A DNA stretch of 11,797 bases, taken from Chloroflexota bacterium (GTDB lineage: Bacteria; Chloroflexota; Dehalococcoidia; Lucifugimonadales; JACPCL1). Below are positions 5,632-11,797 of this stretch, piece by piece. The notes under the pieces are model-generated. The model made no database searches. It was given only the letters and a program-made list of their open reading frames with translations, and had not been told where the DNA came from. Location of the stretch: NCBI GenBank assembly GCA_016210395.1, contig JACQUI010000016.1, forward strand, positions 1 through 11,797, given 5' to 3'. Position 1 is the first letter of the stretch; the number at the start of each line of letters is the position of its first letter. The translations under genes and the position numbers were made by a program.

Positions 5632-5967
5632 ATGAGTCCGGCAGGTAGCGCAATGGCCAGCGCGGCAGCGCAAACAAAGGACTCCCGCAAGAAACACGTT
5701 CCGCTGAGGCGGTGCGTCTCCTGCGCAAAGCAGTTGCCCCAACGGGAGCTGGTCCGCATCGTGCGAGATCCCTCGGGGCGCGTGTCCGTGGACCTGGGCC
5801 GCAAAAAGCAGTCAGGCCGTGGAGCTTATCTGTGCCATGAGCCGGACTGCTGGGAAAAGGCCCTCAAAAAAGACAGGCTTTCTGTTGCCCTCAAAGGCGC
5901 CATTGCCGCAGAAGACCGCCAGCGTCTCCAGGAGTTCGCCAAGGGTGAGCTTCAACAGGCGCACTAG
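5632..5967 (+). CDS. ylxR: YlxR-family RNA-binding protein
   Basis: The 111-residue product carries the YlxR/DUF448 signature. PLRRCVSCAKQLPQRELVRI (24-43) holds the RxCVxC motif of this family, and GRGAYLCHEPDCW (63-75) the conserved GRGAYxC motif. YlxR is a small, positively charged protein encoded between nusA and infB in many bacteria. It is reported to bind RNA and is linked to ribosome biogenesis or RNase P; its exact role here is unknown. The lysine/arginine content (KDSRKKH, RKK, KALKKD) fits nucleic-acid binding. The first ATG (5632) lacks a clear ribosome site. The in-frame ATG at 5653 has GCAGG upstream and would give 104 residues, still including all conserved motifs. The stop codon lies 14 nt before infB, so the two are very likely co-transcribed. 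Confidence 0.9.
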   Translation: MSPAGSAMASAAAQTKDSRKKHVPLRRCVSCAKQLPQRELVRIVRDPSGRVSVDLGRKKQSGRGAYLCHEPDCWEKALKKDRLSVALKGAIAAEDRQRLQEFAKGELQQAH

Positions 5968-5981
5968 GGAAGTGAAGTAGG

Positions 5982-7769
5982 ATGCAGAGGCAAACATCGT
6001 CCACAGCAACCAAAGACCCCAGCGAGGCGAGGCCCCGCGCAGCCACGGTCCGCGAGGTGCAAGTCCCCGAGGCCATCACCGTGGCGCGCCTTGCGGAGCT
6101 TGTCCACGCCACCCCCATTGACCTGATGAAGCAGCTCATGCGGGCCGGCGTCATGGCGTCCATCAACCAGGCCATTGACTTCAACACCGCGGCGGCCATC
6201 ATCCCCGCCTACGGGTACCGGGCGGTGCCCGCATCGGCAGCCAAGGCCGCCGCGGTGGCTGACGTCGAAAAGGACGACCCTTCCAAATTGATTGAAAGGC
6301 CGCCGGTGGTCACGGTGCTGGGACACGTTGACCACGGCAAGACGACCTTGCTGGATGCAATCCGGAAGACGAAGGTGGCGGAGCGGGAAGCGGGCGGCAT
6401 CACGCAGCACATCGGCGCGTACCAGACTGAATATAAGGGCCACAAGATCACGTTCCTGGACACCCCTGGGCATGAAGCGTTCACCGCCATGCGCGCTCGG
6501 GGCGCCAACGCCACAGACATTGCCATCCTGGTGGTAGCCGCCGACGACGGCGTCATGCCCCAGACGGTTGAGGCGATCAACCACGTCAAGGCAGCCAAGG
6601 TTCCCATCGTGGTTGCCCTCAACAAGATAGACAAGCCGGAAGCCGACCCCGAAAAGGTGAAGCGCCAGCTTACAGAGCACGGCCTGGTGGTCGAGGAGTG
6701 GGGCGGCGATGTCATCACCGTGCCCGTCTCGGCCAAGTCGCGCATCGGCATCGAGGACCTGCTGGAAAACATCCTCGTCGTGGCCGAAGTCGCAGAGCTG
6801 AAGGCCAACCCCAACCGCGCTGCCAGGGGCGTTGTGGTGGAGGCGCGGCTGGACAAGAGCCGGGGCCCCGTTGCCACCGTGCTCATCAAGAACGGCACGC
6901 TGAACGTCGGCGACTTCATTGTCGTCGGCAACGTCAGGGGCCGCATCAAGGCCCTGGTCAACGACGCCGGCCGGCGCATGAAGTCCGCTCCTCCCTCCAC
7001 TCCAGTGGAAATCCTTGGACTGAACGAGCTGCCTCAGGCTGGGGACACCCTGGAGGCGGTTGCCAGCGAGCGAGAGGCGCGGGTGCTGGTGGAAGAGCGC
7101 CTGCAAAAGCAAACGGGCGGACGGACCCGCGCCAGCCTGGAAGACGTGGTCAACCGCATCCGCACCGGCCAGTCCAAGGAGCTTAACGTCATCATCAAGG
7201 CCGACGTGCAGGGGAGCATTGAGGCGTTGCGGGAGGCGCTGAGCAAACTGGGCACAGACAAGGCGCAGGCGCGCACCGTCCACGTGGCCAGCGGCGCCAT
7301 TACCGAGAGCGACATCTTCCTTGCAGTGGCTTCGGAAGCCCTGGTCCTGGGCTTCAACACCTCTATAGAGCCCGGGGCGCGTCGGCTTGCCGATTCTGAA
7401 GGCGTGGAGGTGCGCTTCTACAACGTCATCTACACCATGGTGGAAGAGATCCGGGGGATGTTGGAAGGCATGGTGAAGCCGGTAGCGAAGGACGTGGTAG
7501 AGGGACACGCCACGGTCAGGGCCGTCATCGCCAGGGGCAAGCAGAGCAAGGTGGCGGGCTGCATCGTGTCCGATGGCCGCGTCCTGCGAAACGCCATGGT
7601 CCGCGTCCTGCGAAAGGGCCAGGTGCTCCACGACGGCCCCATCCAGGGCCTGCGCCGCTTCCAAGAGGACGTGCGCGAGGTCGCCACAGGTGTGGAGTGC
7701 GGCGTTGTGCTGGCGAACTTCGACGATTTCCAGGAAGGCGACGTCCTGGAGGTCCACCACCAGGAGTAG
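5982..7769 (+). CDS. infB: Translation initiation factor IF-2
   Basis: IF-2 is the GTPase that brings initiator tRNA to the 30S subunit and promotes subunit joining. The 595-residue protein is a short form without the long N-terminal extension of the E. coli protein. It has an IF2_N domain (about 28-79) and the GTPase domain (about 106-275) with G1 GHVDHGKT (114-121), G2 GGITQHIGA (138-146), G3 DTPGH (160-164), G4 NKID (214-217) and G5 SAK. The beta-barrel domain II covers about 285-375, domain III about 395-495 (NVIIKADVQGSIEAL), and the fMet-tRNA-binding domain IV about 500-595. All catalytic motifs, including the GTPase histidine of DTPGH, are intact. GGAAG lies upstream of the ATG, 14 nt after the ylxR stop codon. 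A repeat-bearing gap follows. Confidence 0.97.
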   Translation: MQRQTSSTATKDPSEARPRAATVREVQVPEAITVARLAELVHATPIDLMKQLMRAGVMASINQAIDFNTAAAIIPAYGYRAVPASAAKAAAVADVEKDDPSKLIERPPVVTVLGHVDHGKTTLLDAIRKTKVAEREAGGITQHIGAYQTEYKGHKITFLDTPGHEAFTAMRARGANATDIAILVVAADDGVMPQTVEAINHVKAAKVPIVVALNKIDKPEADPEKVKRQLTEHGLVVEEWGGDVITVPVSAKSRIGIEDLLENILVVAEVAELKANPNRAARGVVVEARLDKSRGPVATVLIKNGTLNVGDFIVVGNVRGRIKALVNDAGRRMKSAPPSTPVEILGLNELPQAGDTLEAVASEREARVLVEERLQKQTGGRTRASLEDVVNRIRTGQSKELNVIIKADVQGSIEALREALSKLGTDKAQARTVHVASGAITESDIFLAVASEALVLGFNTSIEPGARRLADSEGVEVRFYNVIYTMVEEIRGMLEGMVKPVAKDVVEGHATVRAVIARGKQSKVAGCIVSDGRVLRNAMVRVLRKGQVLHDGPIQGLRRFQEDVREVATGVECGVVLANFDDFQEGDVLEVHHQE

Positions 7770-7805
7770 GAAGGCCCGCGCCGGCGCCAGGCTCCCCGCG
7801 CCCTT

Positions 7806-7858
7806 GCCATTCGTACGAAATGGCTTCCTCCCCCCTGAACGGGGGAGGATTGAGGTGG
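7806..7858. repeat. C/T-rich hairpin repeat, copy 3 (after infB)
   Basis: The block starts with a small palindrome, TTCGTACGAA (7810-7819), flanked by GCCAT and ATGGC. A strong hairpin follows: TCCTCCCCC (7826-7834) pairs with GGGGGAGGA (7841-7849) around CTGAAC, then TTGAGGTGGGGG. Read on the minus strand, the unit is CCTCAATCCTCCCCCGTTCA followed by GGGGGGAG, closely matching the left arm of the copy after nusA (5439-5466). No T-run follows the hairpin. The rest of the gap up to rbfA shows no gene. Confidence 0.7.
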
Positions 7859-8012
7859 GGGTCGCCCCGCCGGTCACCCCCTATCCTTCGCTTCGCCGAG
7901 GCAGGCTCTGGCCTTCCCCCGCTTCGTCCCGACTTCATCGGAACTCAGCATGACAACAGCCCATTTTTCACGGCCCTGCGCTCCGCCCGCAGGCCGTGAC
8001 CGGAAGGAAGCC

Positions 8013-8372
8013 ATGTCACGAAGGACCGACCGGCTCAACGAACTGCTCCGCGAGGAGATAAGCTGGCTTGTCTCCCGGGAGATGCGGGACCCTCGCCTCT
8101 CCGTGCTGGTCACCATCACGCGAGTTGCGGTTTCGGTGGACCTCCGCCAGGCGGTGGTGTACGTGAGCGTCATGGGGACGGCTGAGGAGAAGCAGGCCAC
8201 CCTGGAGATGCTGCGCTCCGCCGCCGGGTTCCTCCAGCATTCCTTGAAGCCAAAGCTGGACGTTCGGCATGTTCCTGCCCTGCTCTTCAAGCTGGACCAG
8301 TCCATCGAGGAGGGAATACGCCTCACTCAGATCCTCGATACCCTCGGTCCTTCCGGCGAGGCTAGGCCGTAG
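8013..8372 (+). CDS. rbfA: Ribosome-binding factor A (30S maturation)
   Basis: RbfA binds the 30S subunit late in assembly and helps mature the 16S rRNA 5' end and decoding region. The 119-residue protein opens with SRRTDRLNELLREEISWLVS, typical of RbfA, and has MRDPRLSVLVTITRVAVSVD, the core strand of its KH-like fold. The kinked-helix AxG feature is seen in LRSAAGFLQ. The ending ALLFKLDQSIEEGIRLTQIL is also family-typical. I chose ATG 8013 because GGAAGGA lies just before it and RbfA proteins start with this helix. An upstream in-frame ATG at 7950 would add 21 residues unlike the family. The 243-nt gap after infB is wide for such a cluster. It could leave rbfA dependent on read-through or on a promoter I could not see. 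Confidence 0.93.
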   Translation: MSRRTDRLNELLREEISWLVSREMRDPRLSVLVTITRVAVSVDLRQAVVYVSVMGTAEEKQATLEMLRSAAGFLQHSLKPKLDVRHVPALLFKLDQSIEEGIRLTQILDTLGPSGEARP

Positions 8373-8436
8373 CGCCTGCCCTTCACTTGGCGCCCAAGCC
8401 GGTCTACGCCAGCCTGGCCCTGGTCCGTTAGTGAGA

Positions 8437-8456
8437 AGGGGCATCATGCTGCCCCT
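8437..8456. repeat. Small hairpin AGGGGCA/TGCCCCT after rbfA
   Basis: AGGGGCA (8437-8443) and TGCCCCT (8450-8456) form a perfect 7-bp stem with a TCATGC loop. No T-run follows. It resembles the GGGGC arms of the palindromic repeats but is too short to assign to them. Confidence 0.45.
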
Positions 8457-8504
8457 GAAGGTCATAAACAAATCAGCTTCGCAGATTCCATGCGGTACGC
8501 TTCA

Positions 8505-8580
8505 CCCTCACCTTAGTCCTCTCTCCTCAAGGGAAAAGAGATAGTCCTTTCCCCCTTGAGGGGGGAAGGTTAGGATGAGG
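8505..8580. repeat. C/T-rich hairpin repeat, copy 4 (between rbfA and truB)
   Basis: This is the most complete copy. The left arm (8506-8534) begins CCTCACCTTAGTCCTCTCTC. The right arm (8552-8580) matches it in inverted orientation at 21 of 29 positions, and all eight differences are transitions. The right arm also folds alone: CCTTTCCCCC (8546-8555) pairs with GGGGGGAAGG (8560-8569) around TTGA. The unit ends 40 bp before the truB ATG. It appears related to the copies after nusA and infB and to the one upstream of the HAD gene. Confidence 0.75.
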
Positions 8581-8620
8581 ATGAGGCGTCGCATGTGAAG
8601 GCATTCTCCACGCACACCAT

Positions 8621-9571
8621 ATGAACGCACCGCTCCTCCCTGACGGCATTCTCAACATAGACAAGGCTCAAGGCATGACCTCAATGGAGGTCGTCCGCCA
8701 GGTGAAGCGCGTCACCGGGCAGCGCCACTGCGGGCATGGCGGGACACTGGACCCCGTGGCCACCGGCGTCCTGCCTGTGTTCCTTGGCCAGGCCACGAGG
8801 CTGATGGAGTACCTGCTGGAAGGCGAAAAGGAGTACCTTGGCGCGGTGCGCCTGGGCGTCGCCACGGACACCTACGACACCGAAGGCCAGACAACGGACG
8901 AGCGGGACGCTTCGGGCATCAGCCGGGAAGCGGTTGAGGCCGCGCTGGAAGGCTTCAGAGGCCTCATTCTGCAGACGCCGCCAATGTACAGCGCCCTGAA
9001 ACACGAGGGGAAGCGCCTCTACGACCTGGCGCGCCGGGGCATTGAGGTGGACCGGGAGCCGCGGTCCGTGCAGATCAGCCGCATCGAGGTGGTTGACTGG
9101 CAGCCGCCTCTGGTGACGCTGGCCATCCGGTGCGGCCGCGGCACGTACGTCCGCTCCCTGGCCCACGACCTCGGCCAGGCCCTGGGCTGCGGCGCGCACC
9201 TCGCCGCGCTGCGGCGCACCCGCTCGGGCGCCTTCCGCGTAGAGGAGGCCATCACCCTGGAACGGCTGCGGGAGGCCGTGGCAGCAGGCGGCGGCAAGGG
9301 TCTGCTTCTCCCCTTGGACTACGTGGTCCTGCACCTCAAGGCGCTGACGCTCAACCCTCTTGAGGAGGACATGGTGCGCAGCGGGCAGCCGGTGCGTCTC
9401 AGTCCCCGCACGCACAGCGCGGAACACATGGAAACCCGCAGGGCATATGACGCCGAGCGGCGCTTCGTCGCGCTCCTGCGCTTCAACGGCCCCATCCGCC
9501 AGTGGGAGCCGCACAAGGTGTTCCAGGCTGGATCGCCCTCGCCATACCTGCAGGAAGACGCGCTGGTGTAG
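8621..9571 (+). CDS. truB: tRNA pseudouridine(55) synthase TruB
   Basis: TruB converts U55 in the T-loop of nearly all tRNAs to pseudouridine and also helps tRNA fold. The 316-residue protein has the normal length. LLPDGILNIDKAQGMTS (5-21) is the N-terminal family motif. GHGGTLDPVATGVLP (38-52) holds the catalytic Asp44. KEYLGAVRLGVATDTYDTEG (70-89), PPMYSALKHEGKRLYDLAR and CGRGTYVRSLAHDLGQALG are further TruB motifs. The C-terminal part (about 240-316) corresponds to the region that in other TruB proteins contains a small RNA-binding domain. The start is less certain because no clear ribosome site precedes ATG 8621, but the first motif begins within five residues and no better in-frame start is visible. 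truB closes the nusA-type cluster; ribF, rpsO and pnp, which often follow, are absent. Confidence 0.95.
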   Translation: MNAPLLPDGILNIDKAQGMTSMEVVRQVKRVTGQRHCGHGGTLDPVATGVLPVFLGQATRLMEYLLEGEKEYLGAVRLGVATDTYDTEGQTTDERDASGISREAVEAALEGFRGLILQTPPMYSALKHEGKRLYDLARRGIEVDREPRSVQISRIEVVDWQPPLVTLAIRCGRGTYVRSLAHDLGQALGCGAHLAALRRTRSGAFRVEEAITLERLREAVAAGGGKGLLLPLDYVVLHLKALTLNPLEEDMVRSGQPVRLSPRTHSAEHMETRRAYDAERRFVALLRFNGPIRQWEPHKVFQAGSPSPYLQEDALV

Positions 9572-9597
9572 GCCGGGGACGCGAGCCGGGAGACCCT

Positions 9598-9633
9598 GCC
9601 CCTACGAAACGCGCGCCGTGTGCGTGTAGGGAC
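9598..9633. repeat. Degenerate GTAGGGGC-type inverted repeat after truB
   Basis: GCCCCTACG (9598-9606) and CGTGTAGGGAC (9623-9633) are imperfect inverted arms. The left arm is the exact reverse complement of the CGTAGGGGC core seen at 1629-1637. It lies between truB and the 5S promoter and seems a decayed copy of the palindromic family. Confidence 0.4.
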
Positions 9634-9654
9634 GCGGTCTTCGCGCCCACATAC

Positions 9655-9682
9655 TTGTACCCAGGCAAAAATATGCTATACT
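9655..9682 (+). promoter_or_regulatory. Promoter of the 5S rRNA gene
   Basis: TTGTAC (9655-9660) and TATACT (9677-9682) are 16 bp apart, with an extended -10 TG at 9674-9675. The predicted transcription start is about 9688, essentially the first base of the 5S gene, so the RNA would need little or no 5' trimming. Confidence 0.75.
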
Positions 9683-9686
9683 GAAA

Positions 9687-9806
9687 GTCCTGGTGTTGTG
9701 AGCGAGGTGGTACCACCCGTTCCCATCCCGAACACGGTCGTGAAACGCCTCAGCGCCTACGATACTGTGCCCGCGAGGGCATGGGAAAATAGGTCATCGC
9801 CAGGAC
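9687..9806 (+). rRNA. rrf: 5S ribosomal RNA
   Basis: The sequence folds as 5S rRNA. The terminal helix I pairs GTCCTGGTG (9687-9695) with CGCCAGGAC (9798-9806), with one T-G pair. The loop B/C region CCCATCCCGAACACGGTCGTGAAACGCC (from about 9722) is diagnostic, as are GGGCATGGGAAAATAGGTC near the 3' end and the total of about 120 nt. The gene lies alone between truB and rpsA, with no 16S, 23S or tRNA gene in the window. Its own promoter lies immediately upstream and a strong terminator immediately downstream, so it is a complete single-gene unit. Confidence 0.93.
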
Positions 9807-9807
9807 T

Positions 9808-9854
9808 AAGAAACCTCTTGGTAACAAGCTTGTGCCAAGAGGTTTCTTGTTTTT
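9808..9854 (+). terminator. Intrinsic terminator of the 5S rRNA gene
   Basis: AAGAAACCTCTTGG (9808-9821) pairs perfectly over 14 bp with CCAAGAGGTTTCTT (9835-9848), followed by GTTTTT. The 13-nt loop holds a smaller palindrome, ACAAGCTTGT (9824-9833). The stem begins right after the 5S helix I. Confidence 0.9.
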
Positions 9855-9899
9855 CAGGAGGATCATTTCTCGTGGACTAAACCTCCAGACCTATCGCAC

Positions 9900-9929
9900 T
9901 TTACAGCTTTCTCGCGACGCGCCTATAAT
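9900..9929 (+). promoter_or_regulatory. Promoter upstream of rpsA
   Basis: TTTACA (9900-9905) and a consensus TATAAT (9924-9929) are 18 bp apart. Transcription should start near 9936, giving a leader of about 30 nt. The site lies downstream of the 5S terminator, so rpsA is transcribed independently of 5S. Confidence 0.75.
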
Positions 9930-9964
9930 TGAAAGTAGTTCACCCACACTAGCGAAGGTCTATT

Positions 9965-11095
9965 TTGTCATACACCACAGAGAAGGCGCCAACATCCATC
10001 GAACCGGGCAGCATGGCCGAACTGCTCAAAGACTCGGAACCGCTGAAGAGCGTCAAGCGAGGGGACATAGTCAGCGGCGAAGTGATGCGAATAGACGATG
10101 AAGGCGTCCTTGTTAACATAGGCCATAAATCGGACGGCATCATCCCGCCGAGGGAGATGCGGTCCCTTACCCCCGAAGCCATGAACGGCATGAAGCGGGG
10201 CGACACTGTCTACGCCTACGTCATCCGTCCCGACGGCGATGAAGGCCCCGCGATGCTCTCGCTCGACAGGGCCCGGTCCGAGCAAGGGTGGGTGGTCCTT
10301 CAGAAGGCCCTGGACAACAACCTGCTGGTGGATGGGGTCATCACCGGCTACAACAAGGGTGGTGTCGTGGTGGATGTGGAGGGCGTGCAAGGATTCATCC
10401 CCCTATCGCAGTTGGCCCCCATTGACCGCAACGCGGGGGACCAGGACCAGGTGCTGGCCCAGCGCGTCGGCCAGCGGGTGAAGGCGCAGCTCTTGGAAGT
10501 CAACCGGAGGCGGAACCGGGTCATCCTTTCCGAACGGCAGGCGCTGGCGCAGAAGCGGGAGATGGACAAGGCCCGGCTCCTGGAAGAGCTGCAAGAGGGC
10601 CAGACACGGCGCGGTCGTGTCAGCGGCATTTCGAGCTTCGGTGTGTTTGTAGATCTGGGCGGCGCTGATGGACTCATCCATATCTCGGAGCTGGCCTGGA
10701 CCCAGGTGAACTCGCCTGAAGAAGTGGTGAAGCCGGGCGCCGATATAGACGTCTATGTGCTGAAAGTGGACAAGGAGAACAAGAAGATAGCGTTGAGCCT
10801 GCGGAGGCTTGTGCCCGAACCGTGGACCATGGTGCCCCAACGGTATGAGGTTGGCCAGGTCGTCTCGGCGGTGGTCACCAAACTGACGAATTTTGGGGCT
10901 TTCGCCCGGATTGAAGATTCCATAGAGGGACTCATCCATATATCAGAACTGAGCGACCGAATTATTCAGCACCCTAAAGAGGTGGTGAACGTCGGAGATC
11001 AGCTCCAGCTCAAAATCATTAAGATTGAGCCAGAGCGCAAGCGGCTAGGACTGAGCCTCAAACAGGCACAGGAAACCTGGGGGATCGAGCCCTAG
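9965..11095 (+). CDS. rpsA: 30S ribosomal protein S1, four S1 domains
   Basis: S1-type proteins bind single-stranded mRNA and help dock it on the 30S subunit. The 376-residue product has four S1 (OB-fold) repeats. They lie at about 32-103 (GDIVSGEVMRIDDEGVLVNI), 119-190 (VDGVITGYNKGGVVVDVEG), 211-281 (RRGRVSGISSFGVFVDLGG...LIHISEL) and 296-366 (VGQVVSAVVTKLTNFGAFAR...LIHISEL). The last two are closest to the family consensus, while the first two are more divergent. The E. coli protein has six repeats; four-repeat versions are common in Gram-positive and related phyla. I chose TTG 9965 because GAAGG lies 6 nt upstream; an in-frame ATG at 10013 lacks a clear ribosome site. The last stretch, TWGIEP, follows a full fourth domain, so the gene is intact. 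Confidence 0.92.
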   Translation: MSYTTEKAPTSIEPGSMAELLKDSEPLKSVKRGDIVSGEVMRIDDEGVLVNIGHKSDGIIPPREMRSLTPEAMNGMKRGDTVYAYVIRPDGDEGPAMLSLDRARSEQGWVVLQKALDNNLLVDGVITGYNKGGVVVDVEGVQGFIPLSQLAPIDRNAGDQDQVLAQRVGQRVKAQLLEVNRRRNRVILSERQALAQKREMDKARLLEELQEGQTRRGRVSGISSFGVFVDLGGADGLIHISELAWTQVNSPEEVVKPGADIDVYVLKVDKENKKIALSLRRLVPEPWTMVPQRYEVGQVVSAVVTKLTNFGAFARIEDSIEGLIHISELSDRIIQHPKEVVNVGDQLQLKIIKIEPERKRLGLSLKQAQETWGIEP

Positions 11096-11138
11096 CAAGG
11101 CTTGCCCATCATACGCCGAACACGCGGGAGGCAGGTAT

Positions 11139-11797
11139 ATGGCAGGTAGATTCGAGAAGTTCTCAGAGCGGGCACGGAAGGTCCTATCACTGGCCCAAGA
11201 AGAGGCTCAGCGCTTCAACCATAACTACATCGGCACTGAGCACATCTTGCTGGGACTGGTGCGGGAGACCGATGGGGTGGCAGCGCGCGTGCTGACCAAC
11301 CTTGGGGTAGAGCTGAGCAAGGTCCGCTCTGCCGTCGAGTTCATCATCGGACGGGGCGAACGGAGGCCCGCGCCCGGTGAAATAGGCCTGACTCCCAGGG
11401 CAAAGAAGGTCATTGAGCTGGCGGTGGACGAAGCCCGCCGGCTCAACCACCACTACATCGGCACCGAGCACCTCCTTATCGGCCTCATGCGCGAAGGCGA
11501 AGGCGTCGCAGCCGGCGTCCTGGAAAGCCTGGGCGTCAGCCTGGAGAAGGTCCGCGCCGAGACCAACCGCATCCTCAGCCAGAACGTGGCCCAGGGCGGC
11601 CAACACCCCCAGGGGGCGCGCGGGACCAGCCGCACCCCTACCCTTGATCAGCTTGGCATTGACCTCACCAACATGGCCCGCAACGACAAGCTCGACCCAG
11701 TGGTGGGCCGCAGCAAAGAGATCCAGCGCGTCGTCCAAATCCTCAGCCGCCGCACCAAGAACAACCCCGTGCTCATCGGCGAGCCGGGCGTCGGCAA
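11139..11797 (+). CDS. clpC: ATP-dependent Clp protease ATPase subunit ClpC (5' part)
   Basis: The first 219 codons are present, and the window ends inside the gene. ClpC is a AAA+ unfoldase that delivers proteins to ClpP, acting in general proteolysis and stress response. The N-terminal domain is a double Clp_N repeat, about 5-70 (FSERARKVLSLAQEEAQRFN, NYIGTEHILLGL) and 82-145 (LTPRAKKVIELAVDEARRLN, HYIGTEHLLIGL). A linker leads to DKLDPVVGRSKEIQRVVQIL, the start of AAA+ domain 1, and GEPGVG (214-219), the Walker A motif, cut before its lysine. ClpC is favoured over ClpA or ClpB because of the MAGRFEKFSERARKVL opening and this N-domain. GGGAGG lies 7 nt before the ATG. The gap after rpsA is 43 bp with no clear promoter or terminator, so it may share the rpsA transcript. 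Confidence 0.92.
   Translation, partial: MAGRFEKFSERARKVLSLAQEEAQRFNHNYIGTEHILLGLVRETDGVAARVLTNLGVELSKVRSAVEFIIGRGERRPAPGEIGLTPRAKKVIELAVDEARRLNHHYIGTEHLLIGLMREGEGVAAGVLESLGVSLEKVRAETNRILSQNVAQGGQHPQGARGTSRTPTLDQLGIDLTNMARNDKLDPVVGRSKEIQRVVQILSRRTKNNPVLIGEPGVG

Noticed and set aside
5964..7877. 637-codon open frame on the minus strand opposite infB
   Set aside because: It lies fully over infB, which has every GTPase motif, and the translation looks like codon shadow rich in His, Gly and Asp.

Overview
This is a GC-rich bacterial chromosome segment whose core is a translation and transcription factor cluster. Its gene set fits Chloroflexota, perhaps a Dehalococcoidia or SAR202-like lineage. 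The clues are a short (595 aa) IF2, a four-domain ribosomal protein S1, a NusA with a long disordered C-terminal tail, a 5S rRNA gene apart from 16S/23S, TTG starts and many small hairpin repeats. That placement is an inference and needs a phylogeny.

Left part (1-3645). A MITE-like imperfect inverted repeat lies at the left edge and supplies the stop codon of a leftward MFS transporter. A 334-bp gap with a 38-bp perfect palindrome follows. Next come a leftward ATP-grasp enzyme (RimK/ITPK-like) and, after a 351-bp repeat-bearing gap, a rightward HAD phosphatase resembling MtnX. These three genes look like ordinary accessory or metabolic genes.

Central part (3659-9571). The cluster nusA - ylxR - infB - rbfA - truB runs rightward. 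It covers transcription elongation/antitermination, an RNA-binding accessory protein, translation initiation, 30S maturation and tRNA U55 modification. A good extended -10 promoter precedes nusA, and its leader holds a textbook intrinsic-terminator hairpin. The 5' arm of that hairpin lies inside a 7-codon mini-ORF that stops in the loop. This is a candidate attenuator for nusA and the most interesting regulatory feature here. Three of the four internal gaps are unusually wide (about 200-250 bp). Each holds a C/T-rich hairpin repeat of one family.

Right part (9655-11797). A self-contained 5S rRNA unit has its own promoter, no leader and a strong terminator. It is followed by rpsA (S1 protein, own promoter, TTG start) and the first 219 codons of clpC, cut by the window end just inside the Walker A motif.

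I found no CRISPR array, toxin-antitoxin pair, defence island, phage module or biosynthetic cluster. The novelty is in regulation and repeats, not in an unknown multi-gene system.
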